A stretch of 64,000 bases of DNA from an uncultured Alistipes sp. GTDB taxonomy: Bacteria > Bacteroidota > Bacteroidia > Bacteroidales > Rikenellaceae. This document shows, one piece after another, positions 54,665 through 63,410 of the stretch. How positions within the stretch are numbered: the first letter of the stretch is position 1; each line of letters starts with the position of its first letter. The translations under genes were made by a program, and so were the position numbers. The notes below the pieces were generated by a model that had not been told where the DNA came from, made no database searches, and worked only from the letters and a program-made list of their open reading frames with translations. The DNA is taken from assembly GCA_944321185.1 (NCBI GenBank), contig CALUKH010000004.1, forward strand, positions 62,001-126,000. Reading direction: 5' to 3'.

Positions 54665-54701
54665 TTGTTGGAATTGACAAACTATATATAGATTTGACAC
54701 T

Positions 54702-55601
54702 GTGGAGGACCGCCCGAAAAGTATTCTGCACTACCTGCCCGTTTCGTCGCGCGACGAGCAGTGGGGAACCGTCTGTACGACGGCCGGATATCAGCACGTT
54801 CCGCCCGGGACGCCCTATCCCGTATCGAAACATCCTGACTCTTATCTGTTTTACAAGGGAAACGGACGTACGCTGAATGAATACCAGCTGGTCTATATCA
54901 CCGCCGGGCGCGGCCGTTTCGAATCGGCCAGCTGCCCGCTGCGGGAGGTCGAGGCCGGAACGATGATGCTGCTCTTTCCCAATGAATGGCACTCCTATTC
55001 GCCCGATCCTCAGGTCGGTTGGACGGAGTGGTGGGTTGGTTTCCGCGGCCCCAATGTCGACCGTCTCGAACAGCAGGCATTCCTTTCGCGGCAGCATCCG
55101 CTGTTTCGCATCGGCAGCAGCGGCGGTATCGAACGCTGCTACCGCGAGATCATCTCGACGGTCGAGGAGGAGCGCGTGGGCTTTCAGCCGCTGATTTCGG
55201 GCATCGTGCTCCACATCCTCGGCTCCACGCTCTTCAAACACAGCAACCTGCTCTATTCGGACAATCCGATCGTGGAGAAGATCAACCGTGCGAAGACCAT
55301 CATGCGGACGAACATCGGGCAGGAGATCTCGCCCGAACAGATCGCCCGCGATGTGGATATGGGTTATACATGGTTCCGCCGGGCCTTCCGCCGCTACGTG
55401 GGGATGGCTCCGGCCCAGTATCAGCATGCCCTGCGGCAGAACAAGGCACGCGAACTGCTCACGACAACGACGCTCAGCATCTCGGAGATCGCCTATGAAT
55501 TGGGTTTCGAGAGTGCGAGTGCCTTTTCGCTCTTCTTCCGCCTGCGCGAGCAGCTCAGCCCCTCGCAGTACAGGGCTCGTTTCCGCGGTGAGCGGGTGTG
55601 A
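54702..55601 (+). CDS. AraC family transcriptional regulator of the rhamnose locus
   Basis: 299 residues from GTG 54702 (MEDRPKSILHYLPV). N-terminal cupin-like sensing domain (RTLNEYQLVYITAGRGRFES, MMLLFPNEWHSY) and C-terminal double helix-turn-helix (ISPEQIARDVDMGYTWFRRAF and LSISEIAYELGFESASAFSL, final part RLREQLSPSQYRARF). The divergent position beside rhaB makes activation by rhamnose likely, as for RhaR/RhaS, but sequence does not prove the ligand. Ends at a shared terminator. Confidence 0.9.
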   Translation: MEDRPKSILHYLPVSSRDEQWGTVCTTAGYQHVPPGTPYPVSKHPDSYLFYKGNGRTLNEYQLVYITAGRGRFESASCPLREVEAGTMMLLFPNEWHSYSPDPQVGWTEWWVGFRGPNVDRLEQQAFLSRQHPLFRIGSSGGIERCYREIISTVEEERVGFQPLISGIVLHILGSTLFKHSNLLYSDNPIVEKINRAKTIMRTNIGQEISPEQIARDVDMGYTWFRRAFRRYVGMAPAQYQHALRQNKARELLTTTTLSISEIAYELGFESASAFSLFFRLREQLSPSQYRARFRGERV

Positions 55602-55621
55602 TTTCTACCGTTATGGATATG

Positions 55622-55653
55622 AAAAAGGGACCGATGATTTCGGTCCCTTTTTT
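55622..55653. terminator. Bidirectional terminator between AraC gene and argH
   Basis: AAAAAGGGACCGA (55622-55634) pairs with TCGGTCCCTTTTT (55640-55652) around TGATT, with a T-run on both strands. It closes the AraC gene (+) and the arginine operon (-). Confidence 0.88.
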
Positions 55654-55692
55654 CGTCTGAAGCCTGGCTGCCCGTCGGGCCGGCCTTTTCGG

Positions 55693-57006
55693 TTACATGC
55701 CCGGAGTCTCGAACTCCTGCATGACGGCCTCCATCTTGCGGCGGATCTCCTCGGTGCAGAGGTTGCCGATGCTTCCCTCGTGGGTGTGGTGCACCTCGCG
55801 CGTGGGACGGTACTCGCCCCGCTGTACGGCCTGACCCACCTGTCGGTAGGCTTCGCGGAAGGGAACGCCCTGCAGTACGAGGCGGTTGACATCCTCCACC
55901 GTGAAGAGATAGTCGTACTTGCGCTCCTCGAGGATGTGTTCGTTGACGCGCACGTGCGCAAGCATGAAGTCGCACATGTGCAGCGTGCGTTTGATCTCCT
56001 CGATGGCCGGGAAGAGAATGTCCTTCATCAGCTGCAGATCGCGGTGATAGCCTACCGGGAGGTTGGTCGTCAGCAGCGCGATCTCGTTGGGTACGGACTG
56101 CAGCCGGTTGCAGCGCCCGCGCATGATCTCGAAGACGTCGGGATTCTTCTTGTGGGGCATGATGCTCGAGCCGGTGGTCAGTTCGTCGGGCAGCGAGATG
56201 AAGCCGAAGTTCTGGCTCATGAACAGGCAGGCATCCATGGCCAGCCGTCCGATCGTGGCGGCCACGGCGGCGATGGCAGCAGCAGCGGCACGTTCGCTCT
56301 TGCCGCGGCTCATCTGGGCGGCCACGACGTTGTAGTGGAGCGTCTCGAAGTGGAGCAGATGGGTGGTCATCGTGCGGTCCAGCGGGAACGACGAGCCGTA
56401 ACCGGCGGCCGATCCCAGCGGGTTCTGATTGGCGATGTGCCATGCGGCGGCCAGCAGACGCACATCGTCGACGAGCGTCTCGGCGTAGGCTCCGAACCAC
56501 AGTCCGAACGACGAGGGCATGGCGATCTGCAGATGGGTGTAACCGGGCATCAGCACGTCGCGGTAGCGTTCGCTCTGCTCCTGGAGGCGGTCGAAGACCT
56601 CGCGCACGGCGTGGGCGATCTTCCGCAGTTCGTCGCGCAGGTAGAGTTTCAGATCGACCAGCACCTGGTCGTTGCGCGAACGTCCCGAGTGGATCTTCTT
56701 GCCGGCGTCGCCCAGCCGGCGGGTCAGCATCAGTTCGACCTGCGAATGAACATCCTCCGTGTCGGGTTCGATTTCGAAGCGTCCGGCCTCGATTTCGGCG
56801 GCGATCTCCTTCAGACCGGCCGTGAGGACCTTCAGCTCTTCGGCCGTGAGCAGGCCGATCTTTTCGAGCATGGCGATGTGGGCCAGCGATCCTTCGACGT
56901 CGTAGCGGGCCAGCCGGAGGTCCAGCTCGCGGTCATTGCCGACCGTATACTCTTCGATCATCTTGTCGGGTTCGAAACCCTTGTCCCAAAGTTTGGTGCT
57001 GCTCAT
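55693..57006 (-). CDS. argH: Argininosuccinate lyase
   Basis: 437 residues. Fumarase/aspartase superfamily: HSGRSRNDQVLVDLKLYLRDE, MPGYTHLQIAMPSSFG, and the signature GSSIMPHKKNPD. It splits argininosuccinate to arginine and fumarate, the last step of the pathway. Last gene of the arginine operon, overlapping the ArgE-like gene by four bases. Length is a little below the usual 450-460. Confidence 0.95.
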   Translation of the reverse strand: MSSTKLWDKGFEPDKMIEEYTVGNDRELDLRLARYDVEGSLAHIAMLEKIGLLTAEELKVLTAGLKEIAAEIEAGRFEIEPDTEDVHSQVELMLTRRLGDAGKKIHSGRSRNDQVLVDLKLYLRDELRKIAHAVREVFDRLQEQSERYRDVLMPGYTHLQIAMPSSFGLWFGAYAETLVDDVRLLAAAWHIANQNPLGSAAGYGSSFPLDRTMTTHLLHFETLHYNVVAAQMSRGKSERAAAAAIAAVAATIGRLAMDACLFMSQNFGFISLPDELTTGSSIMPHKKNPDVFEIMRGRCNRLQSVPNEIALLTTNLPVGYHRDLQLMKDILFPAIEEIKRTLHMCDFMLAHVRVNEHILEERKYDYLFTVEDVNRLVLQGVPFREAYRQVGQAVQRGEYRPTREVHHTHEGSIGNLCTEEIRRKMEAVMQEFETPGM

Positions 57007-58067
57007 GCGTGGATTTTGGCTAATTGTTCGATGTAATTTTCATAAATTCCGAGCGCCCGGTCGATCTCGTCGACGAGGACGAACTCATCGGCCGAATGCG
57101 AGCGGGACGATTCGCCCGGTCCCATCTTGAGCGAAGGGAAGGGCATCAGCGTACGGTCGGAGGTCGTCGGCGAGACGAACGTCTGCCGTCCGACGGCCCG
57201 TGCGGCGCTCACCAGCGGGTGGTTGTCGCCCACGGCGGCGGCCCGGATGCGCGTCGAACGCGGTACGGCTTCGGAGCGAATCGCCGCACGGAGGATCTCG
57301 ACGGTCTCTTCGTTCGTGTAGGCGTCGGTCGTGCGGACGTCGACGACAAACCGGCACGTGTCCGGCACGACGTTGTGCTGCGTACCGGCCTCGATCTGCG
57401 TCACGGCGATGCCGATCGGCCCCAGCAGCCGGGATTCGCGTTCGAAGCGAAATTCGCGCAGGCGGGCGATGTCGTCCAGCGCGATGTAGAGGGCATTGAC
57501 CCCTTCGCCGCGGGCGGCATGTCCGCTGCGGCCGTGGGCCGTGCAGTCCAGAACGACCAGACCGCGCTCGCCCGTAGCGGCCTGCATCCCGGTGGGCTCG
57601 CCGACGAGGGCCATGTCGATGTGCCCCAGGGCCGGCACCAGCGCCCGCATGCCGTGTTCACCCATACATTCCTCCTCGGCTGAAAGGGCTACAATGAGGT
57701 TGAAGGGCAGTTGACGGCGGCGGAATGTCAGGAACGTCTCGGCCAGTGTGACGACCGAAGCTCCGGCATCGTTGCTGCCCAGTCCGTAGAGACGCCCCTC
57801 TTCGATCGTCGGCGCATAGGGGTCGCGCGTGTACGAGGCGGCGGGCCGCACCGTGTCGTGGTGCGAATTCAGCAACAGGGTCGGACGCCGGGGATCGAAC
57901 CCTTCGGCACGGGCCCAGATGTTGTTGTAGAGCCGTTCGGGCGCGGCGCCGTGTTCGGCCAGAAAGGCGAAGAGCAGATCGCCCGTGCGGGCCTCGTCGC
58001 GCGAGGTCGAGGGCGTTGCGATCAGCTTCTGGAGCAGCTCGACGGCTTCTGCGGTTTTCGGATGCAT
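57003..58067 (-). CDS. M20 family deacylase (ArgE-like, N-acylornithine/N-acylcitrulline hydrolase)
   Basis: 354 residues. M20 metal-site order: LLNSHHDTVRP, GLGSNDAGAS, ALSAEEECMGEHG, and a late His in the last quarter (HSADEFV). It would remove the acyl group from the arginine intermediate. Given the N-succinylornithine-type carbamoyltransferase three genes upstream, the substrate is probably N-succinylcitrulline; the sequence alone cannot tell acetyl from succinyl. Four-base overlap with argH, 26 bases from argB. Confidence 0.85.
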   Translation of the reverse strand: MHPKTAEAVELLQKLIATPSTSRDEARTGDLLFAFLAEHGAAPERLYNNIWARAEGFDPRRPTLLLNSHHDTVRPAASYTRDPYAPTIEEGRLYGLGSNDAGASVVTLAETFLTFRRRQLPFNLIVALSAEEECMGEHGMRALVPALGHIDMALVGEPTGMQAATGERGLVVLDCTAHGRSGHAARGEGVNALYIALDDIARLREFRFERESRLLGPIGIAVTQIEAGTQHNVVPDTCRFVVDVRTTDAYTNEETVEILRAAIRSEAVPRSTRIRAAAVGDNHPLVSAARAVGRQTFVSPTTSDRTLMPFPSLKMGPGESSRSHSADEFVLVDEIDRALGIYENYIEQLAKIHA

Positions 58068-58093
58068 TGTTGGGCGGTTTTTCGTTCGGCGGG

Positions 58094-58864
58094 TTATTTC
58101 CGGATGACGGTTCCGATGCCGTTGCCGAGGTGTTCGGAGTTGCGGATCGTGACGCTGCGAACCCCCTGTTCAACGGCCTTCAGGGCGTTTTCGATCTTCG
58201 GGATCATCCCCTTGCTGACCGTACCGTCGGCCTTGAGCGGCGGATAGCTCTCCGCCGTGATCTCGCGGATAACCGAACTCTCGTCCTCCGGCGAGCTCAG
58301 CACGCCCGCCTTCTCGAAGCAGAAGACCAGATCGGTCGGGGCAATCCGTGCGGCACCGAGTGCCACGGCCGAGGCGACGCTGTCGGCGTTGCAGTTGAGC
58401 AGCGAACCGTGTCCGTCGTGCATGATGGCCGAGAAGACGGGCACCAGTCCGGCCTCGAGCAGCCGTCCGAGCAGTTCGGAATCGACGCGCACGATGTCGC
58501 CGACGAATCCGTAGTCGATCGGTTCGGGGGCGCGGCGGCGGGCCGTCACGATGTTGCCGTCGGCACCAGACAATCCGAGGGCGTTGCAGCCGACGGCCTG
58601 CAGTCCGGCGACGATCTGTTTGTTGACCAGACCGGCGTAGACCATCGTCACCACGTCGAGCGTTCCCTTGTCGGTGATGCGGCGGCCGTCGACCATCCGC
58701 ACCTTCAGTTCGAGACGTTCGGCCAGCCGCGTAGCCAGTTTGCCGCCGCCGTGAACCAGGATCTTCGGCCCCTCGATGGCGGCAAACTCCCGGAGGAAGG
58801 CCTTCAGCGATTCGGGGTTGTCGATGACATTGCCCCCGATCTTCATGACCGTGATTGACCTCAT
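58094..58864 (-). CDS. argB: N-acetylglutamate (N-acylglutamate) kinase
   Basis: 256 residues from ATG 58864, which overlaps the carbamoyltransferase stop by four bases; a start seven codons later (MKIGGN) is less likely. Amino-acid kinase landmarks: MKIGGNVID, VHGGGKLATRLAERL, GLVNKQIVAGLQAVG, LNCNADSVASAVALGA, and KADGTVSKGMIPKI. It phosphorylates N-acylglutamate at the gamma carboxyl. In this phylum the acyl group may be succinyl. Confidence 0.92.
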   Translation of the reverse strand: MRSITVMKIGGNVIDNPESLKAFLREFAAIEGPKILVHGGGKLATRLAERLELKVRMVDGRRITDKGTLDVVTMVYAGLVNKQIVAGLQAVGCNALGLSGADGNIVTARRRAPEPIDYGFVGDIVRVDSELLGRLLEAGLVPVFSAIMHDGHGSLLNCNADSVASAVALGAARIAPTDLVFCFEKAGVLSSPEDESSVIREITAESYPPLKADGTVSKGMIPKIENALKAVEQGVRSVTIRNSEHLGNGIGTVIRK

Positions 58865-59817
58865 TGCAGCCCCTCCAGCAGACGTTTCAGAACCACTTGG
58901 GCCGAGATCTCGCGGTTGGCCGCCTCGGGAATCACCAGCGAACGCGGCGATTCGATCACCTCGTCCGTGACGATCATGTTGCGCCGTACGGGCAGGCAGT
59001 GCATGAAGTAGGCGTTGTTCGTCAGGGCCATCTTCTCCGTGTCGACCGTCCACGAACGGTCCCGCGAGAGGACCTTGCCGTAGTTCGGGTCCGCATAGGC
59101 GGCCCAGTTCTTTGCGTAGACGAAATCGGCGCCTTCGAGGGCCTTGCGCTGATCGTACTCGACGCGGGCCGAGCCGACGAACCTCGGATCGAGTTCATAG
59201 CCCTCGGGATGGGTGATGACGAAGTCGTAGCCGGCGGCGTTCATCCACTCTGCGAACGAGTTGGGCACGGCCTGCGGCAGGGCGTTCGGGTGCGGGGCCC
59301 ACGTCATGACGACCTTCGGTCGTTCGGTCTGCTTGTACTCTTCGATCGTGATCAGGTCGGCGAAGCTCTGCAGCGGATGGCGCGTGGCGGCCTCCATCGA
59401 GAAGACCGGACGTCCCGAGTAGCGGATGAACTGTTCGAGAACACGCTCCTCGTAATCCTCGGCCTTGTCGCGGAAGCGGGCAAACGACCGTACGCCGATC
59501 ACGTCGCAGTAGGACCCCATGACCGGGATGGCTTCGAGCAGATGTTCGGCCTTGTCGCCGTCCATCACCACGCCGCGTTCGGTTTCGAGCTTCCAGGCGC
59601 CCTGGTTGACGTCGAGCACCATGACGTTCATGCCGAGGTTCATGGCGGCCTTCTGGGTGGAGAGGCGCGTGCGGAGGCTCGAGTTGAAGAAGAGCATCAG
59701 CAGCGTGCGGTTGCGTCCCAGTCCCGTGAACTGGAAGCGGTTGCGTTTGATTTCCAACGCCTCGGCGACGGCCGTCTTCAGGTCGCCGATATCCTGTACA
59801 CAAGTGAATTTTTTCAT
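58861..59817 (-). CDS. argF': N-succinylornithine (N-acylornithine) carbamoyltransferase
   Basis: 318 residues. Carbamoyl-phosphate loop SSLRTR at 46-51 (replacing the STRTR of ordinary OTCases), TRHPLQSFADL and HCLPVRR. The closest family I know is the B. fragilis SOTCase. By my count residue 90 is Ala, in DKAEH, where SOTCase has Pro and acetyl-specific enzymes have Glu; small residues there favour the succinyl substrate. It is 95 bases downstream of argD. Confidence 0.88.
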   Translation of the reverse strand: MKKFTCVQDIGDLKTAVAEALEIKRNRFQFTGLGRNRTLLMLFFNSSLRTRLSTQKAAMNLGMNVMVLDVNQGAWKLETERGVVMDGDKAEHLLEAIPVMGSYCDVIGVRSFARFRDKAEDYEERVLEQFIRYSGRPVFSMEAATRHPLQSFADLITIEEYKQTERPKVVMTWAPHPNALPQAVPNSFAEWMNAAGYDFVITHPEGYELDPRFVGSARVEYDQRKALEGADFVYAKNWAAYADPNYGKVLSRDRSWTVDTEKMALTNNAYFMHCLPVRRNMIVTDEVIESPRSLVIPEAANREISAQVVLKRLLEGLQ

Positions 59818-59911
59818 CTCTGCGTGTTTGTTTTGCGATTCATGCGGGGTGCGGGCTCCGGGGTGCGGCGGGCGGATGCCGTCGCCGTGTCGGAGCCGCT
59901 CCGCGGGCGGG

Positions 59912-61042
59912 TTAACGGTTGCGGAGCGTGTCGCGGAAGGCTTCGAGGAAGCGGGTGGCCAGTTCGCGCGTGAGGCACAGGGCCGGCAGCAGCCGCACTA
60001 CCGAAGCGCCGGCACCGCCCGTGAAGATGTGCTTCTCGAAGAGCAGGCGCTTGCGCAGCTCCGATCCCGAGCCGTCGATCTCGATGCCGATCATCAGACC
60101 GCGGCCGCGAACCTCCTTCAGTCCGTCGAATGCGTGCAGCTCATCGAGCAGGTACTGGCCCACCGTGGCGGCATTCTCGACCAGGCGGTCGCGTTCGAGG
60201 ACCTTCAGCACGGCGATGGCGGCGGCGCAGGCCAGGTGGTTGCCGCCGAAGGTGGTGCCCAGCATGCCGGGGCGTGCCTCGAAGTGGGGGGCGATCAGTA
60301 CGCCGCCGATCGGGAATCCGTTGGCCATTCCCTTGGCCGTGGTGATCAGATCGGGGCGGATGCCGGCTTGCTGGTGGGCGAAGAAGCGTCCCGTGCGGCC
60401 GTATCCCGACTGGATCTCGTCCAGAATCAGTTGCGTACCGGTTTCGGTGGCCGCGGCGCGCAGTCCGCGCAGGAATTCGTCCGTCGGGCAGTGGATGCCC
60501 GAGACGCCCTGGATACCCTCGACGATGACGGCAGCGAACTCCTTCGTCGCCAGCTTCTTGCGGGCCGCCTCCAGATCGTTCAGCGGCGTGAACTCCACAT
60601 TGGGCGTGCGGTTGAAGGGCGACGAGATGGCCGGATTGTCCGTCACGGCCACGGCGCCCGACGTCCGTCCGTGAAACGCCCGTTCGATGGCCAGCACCTT
60701 GCTCCTTCCCGTATGGAACGAGGCCAGCTTCAGGGCATTTTCATTGGCTTCAGCGCCCGAGTTGCAGAGGAACAGCCGATAGTCGTCGTATCCCGATACG
60801 CGTCCCAGGCGGTGAGCCAGCTCGACCTGCAGCGAATTCTGCACCGAATTGGAGTAGAATCCGAGCCGTCCGACCTGTTCCGAGACGGCCTTCACGTAGT
60901 CGGGTTGTGCATGTCCGATCGAGATGACGGCATGGCCGCCGTAGAGGTCAAGGTATTCGGTGCCCTGTTCGTCGTAGACGAAGCACCCCTTGCCCCGTAC
61001 GGGTTCGATCGGGTAGAGTGAATATACGTTGAATAGTTCCAT
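59912..61042 (-). CDS. argD: Acetylornithine (N-acylornithine) aminotransferase
   Basis: 376 residues, class III PLP aminotransferase. Landmarks: LYGGHAVISIGHAQPD, FCNSGAEANENALK (as LCNSGAEANENALK), ILDEIQSGYGRTG with the PLP-ring Asp, and the Schiff-base Lys in TTAKGMANGFPIGG near residue 237. It converts N-acylglutamate semialdehyde to N-acylornithine. Separated from argC by a 157-base gap that contains a G9/polypurine element, the only large gap between the complete genes of this operon besides the 95 bases before argF'. Confidence 0.94.
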   Translation of the reverse strand: MELFNVYSLYPIEPVRGKGCFVYDEQGTEYLDLYGGHAVISIGHAQPDYVKAVSEQVGRLGFYSNSVQNSLQVELAHRLGRVSGYDDYRLFLCNSGAEANENALKLASFHTGRSKVLAIERAFHGRTSGAVAVTDNPAISSPFNRTPNVEFTPLNDLEAARKKLATKEFAAVIVEGIQGVSGIHCPTDEFLRGLRAAATETGTQLILDEIQSGYGRTGRFFAHQQAGIRPDLITTAKGMANGFPIGGVLIAPHFEARPGMLGTTFGGNHLACAAAIAVLKVLERDRLVENAATVGQYLLDELHAFDGLKEVRGRGLMIGIEIDGSGSELRKRLLFEKHIFTGGAGASVVRLLPALCLTRELATRFLEAFRDTLRNR

Positions 61043-61116
61043 GATGTCATGATTGGTTTGTGAACCGTTTCCGGGAGGGGGAGTGACGGAGACCGTTGGG
61101 CCGGGGCACCTTCAGA

Positions 61117-61184
61117 CAAGTCATCCCTGGCTCAATTTCACACTCTCTCCATTCGCTCCTCTTCGTCGTCTCCTCCCCCCCCCT
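61117..61184 (-). repeat. G9/polypurine intergenic element, copy 3
   Basis: On the minus strand, just after argC: exactly nine G (61175-61183), then AGGAGACGACGAAGAGGAG, GGAGAGAGTGTGAAATTGAG, then GAGCCAGGGATGAC. The sense strand is G-rich, as in the other two copies (12352, 31905). It lies inside the arginine operon between argC and argD. Confidence 0.6.
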
Positions 61185-61199
61185 CCGGGCGGTCCCGGG

Positions 61200-62162
61200 T
61201 TAAAATGCGCTGGCCTTCAGATGCAGTCCTTCGCTTTCGTCGAGGCCGAACATCAGGTTCATGTTCTGCACGGCCTGTCCCGAGGCGCCCTTCAGCAGGT
61301 TGTCGATGACCGAGACGATGTGCAGTTTCGAACCGTATTTGGCCACGTGGACCAGTGCCTTGTTGGTATTGACGACCTGTTTGAGGTCCACGTCGCGTTC
61401 GGTAGCGTGGGTGAAGGCGGCCGATGCGTAGTAGTCGGCGTAGAGTCGGCGGGCGGCCTCTTCGTCCAGCGGACACGACGTGTAGACGCTGGCCAGAATG
61501 CCCCGCGTGAAGTCGCCGCGCATGGGCACGAAGTTGATTTCACGGGCGAAGGCCGGCTCCAGCAGCCGCAGGTTGCGCGTGATCTCCTTCAGGTGCTGAT
61601 GCGTGAAGGCCTTGTAGACCGAGAGGTTCGAGGCCCGCCAGCTGAAGTGGGTCGTTGCCGATGGTTTCACTCCGGCGCCGGTCGATCCGGTAACGGCCGA
61701 GACGTGGATCTCCTCCTCGAGCAGCCCTGCGGCGGCCAGCGGCAGCAGCGCCAGCTGGATGGCCGTGGCGAAGCATCCCGGATTGGCCACGCGCCGTGCC
61801 TGACGGATCCGCTCGCGGTTCATCTCCGGAAGGCCGTAGACGAAGCCTTCCGACTCGTCGCGGAAATCCTGTGCCAGGTCGATCAGCCGCAACCCTTCGG
61901 GGAGCGTCTGCTCCGCGAGCCAGAGGCGGCTCTGTCCGTGGGCCGAGCAGAGAAAGACCACGTCGACCTCCGTCAGGTCGTACTCCGCGCAGAAACGCAT
62001 CGTCGTGTCGCCCTCCAGTCCGCCGTGGACCTCCGTGAGGAGGTTCCCGGCGTTGGACGTGCTGTGGACGAATGCGATCTCCACCTGCGGGTGGTTCACC
62101 AGCAGGCGGATCAGTTCACCGGCCGTATAGCCGGCGCCCCCGATGATGCCCGCGCGGATCAT
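61200..62162 (-). CDS. argC: N-acetyl-gamma-glutamyl-phosphate (N-acyl) reductase
   Basis: 320 residues from ATG 62162 (MIRAGIIGGAGYTAGELIRLL), overlapping the argG stop by four bases. NAD(P) loop GGAGYTAGEL, catalytic Cys in VANPGCFATA near 130, and HFSWRASNLSVYKAFTHQHLKEI. It reduces N-acylglutamyl phosphate to the semialdehyde. The frame stays open upstream through argG but this is a shadow. Confidence 0.94.
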   Translation of the reverse strand: MIRAGIIGGAGYTAGELIRLLVNHPQVEIAFVHSTSNAGNLLTEVHGGLEGDTTMRFCAEYDLTEVDVVFLCSAHGQSRLWLAEQTLPEGLRLIDLAQDFRDESEGFVYGLPEMNRERIRQARRVANPGCFATAIQLALLPLAAAGLLEEEIHVSAVTGSTGAGVKPSATTHFSWRASNLSVYKAFTHQHLKEITRNLRLLEPAFAREINFVPMRGDFTRGILASVYTSCPLDEEAARRLYADYYASAAFTHATERDVDLKQVVNTNKALVHVAKYGSKLHIVSVIDNLLKGASGQAVQNMNLMFGLDESEGLHLKASAF

Positions 62163-63370
62163 TTTTCCTTCTTTTCGTTGCGTTTCTGGACGTTGTAGTA
62201 GATCTTGATCGGATTGCCGAGGATCTTCGTGAAGCCCTTCACGTCGTCGGCCGTCCAGGCCTTGTTCACCTCGCCGTACTCGCCGAAGTCGGTCTTCATC
62301 AGATCGTAGGTCGAATCGACGCCCACGAGCGTGTAGTTTCTCGGGCGGAGGATCAGTTCGACGGTACCCGTGACGTTGCGCTGCGACGAGACGAGCATCG
62401 CCTCGATATCGCGCATCACCGGCTCGAGGTACTGCGCCTCGTGGAGGAACATGCCGTACCACGTGGCCACCTGGTCTTTCCAGTAGATCTGCCACTTGGT
62501 CAGCGTGTGCTTCTCGAGCATCTTGTGGGCGGCGATGATGAGCATCGGAGCGGCGGCCTCGAAGCCCACGCGTCCCTTGATGCCGATGATCGTGTCGCCG
62601 ATGTGCATGTCGCGGCCGATGCCGAACTTCGATCCGATGGCCTCCACGGCGCGGATGGCCTCGACCTTGTCGGCATAGGGCTTGCCGTTGACGGCGGCCA
62701 GCTCACCCTTCTCGAACGTGAGTTTCAGATGCTCCTCGCCCTGGGCGGTAATCTGGCTCGGATAGGCCTCTTCGGGGAGGGTCTGCTCCGAGTGGAGGGT
62801 CTCCTTGCCGCCGATCGACGTGCCCCACAGACCCTTGTTGATCGAGTACTCCATCTTCTTGTAGTCGGCCGTGATGCCGTGTTTGCGCAGGTAGTCGATC
62901 TCGTATTCGCGCGTGAGGGTCATGTCACGCGTCGGGGTGATGATCTCGATGCCCGGGGCCAGGATCTGGAACGTCAGGTCGAAACGCACCTGGTCGTTGC
63001 CGGCGCCCGTCGAACCGTGGGCCACGGCATCGGCGCCGATCTCTTTGGCGTATTCGATGATGGCGATGGCCTGGAAGATACGCTCCGAGCTGACCGAAAT
63101 CGGGTAGGTGCCGTTGCGCAGGATGTTGCCGAAGACCATGTAGCGGATGCTCTTCTCGTAGTACTCCTGCTCGATGTCGAGCGTGACGTGCTTTACGGCG
63201 CCGAGCTCCATGGCGCGCTTTTCGATGCGGGCGAGCTCCTCCTTCGAGAAGCCGCCCGTGTTGGCGATGGCCGTGTAGACGTCGTAACCCTTCTCTTCGG
63301 AGAGATATTTTGCGCAGAACGAGGTGTCGAGACCTCCGCTGAATGCCAGAACTACTTTTTTCTTATCCAT
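62159..63370 (-). CDS. argG: Argininosuccinate synthase
   Basis: 403 residues. ATP loop AFSGGLDTSFCAKYL at 9-23, GSTGAGNDQVRF, and GIKGRVGFEAAAP. It joins citrulline and aspartate to argininosuccinate. It is more like the divergent ArgG group of Bacteroidota than E. coli ArgG. Starts 40 bases after the GNAT gene and overlaps argC. Confidence 0.93.
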   Translation of the reverse strand: MDKKKVVLAFSGGLDTSFCAKYLSEEKGYDVYTAIANTGGFSKEELARIEKRAMELGAVKHVTLDIEQEYYEKSIRYMVFGNILRNGTYPISVSSERIFQAIAIIEYAKEIGADAVAHGSTGAGNDQVRFDLTFQILAPGIEIITPTRDMTLTREYEIDYLRKHGITADYKKMEYSINKGLWGTSIGGKETLHSEQTLPEEAYPSQITAQGEEHLKLTFEKGELAAVNGKPYADKVEAIRAVEAIGSKFGIGRDMHIGDTIIGIKGRVGFEAAAPMLIIAAHKMLEKHTLTKWQIYWKDQVATWYGMFLHEAQYLEPVMRDIEAMLVSSQRNVTGTVELILRPRNYTLVGVDSTYDLMKTDFGEYGEVNKAWTADDVKGFTKILGNPIKIYYNVQKRNEKKEK

Positions 63371-63410
63371 GATCGTTGCTGTTTTTCGGTTTGGGATTGG
63401 TTTTCTTGTG

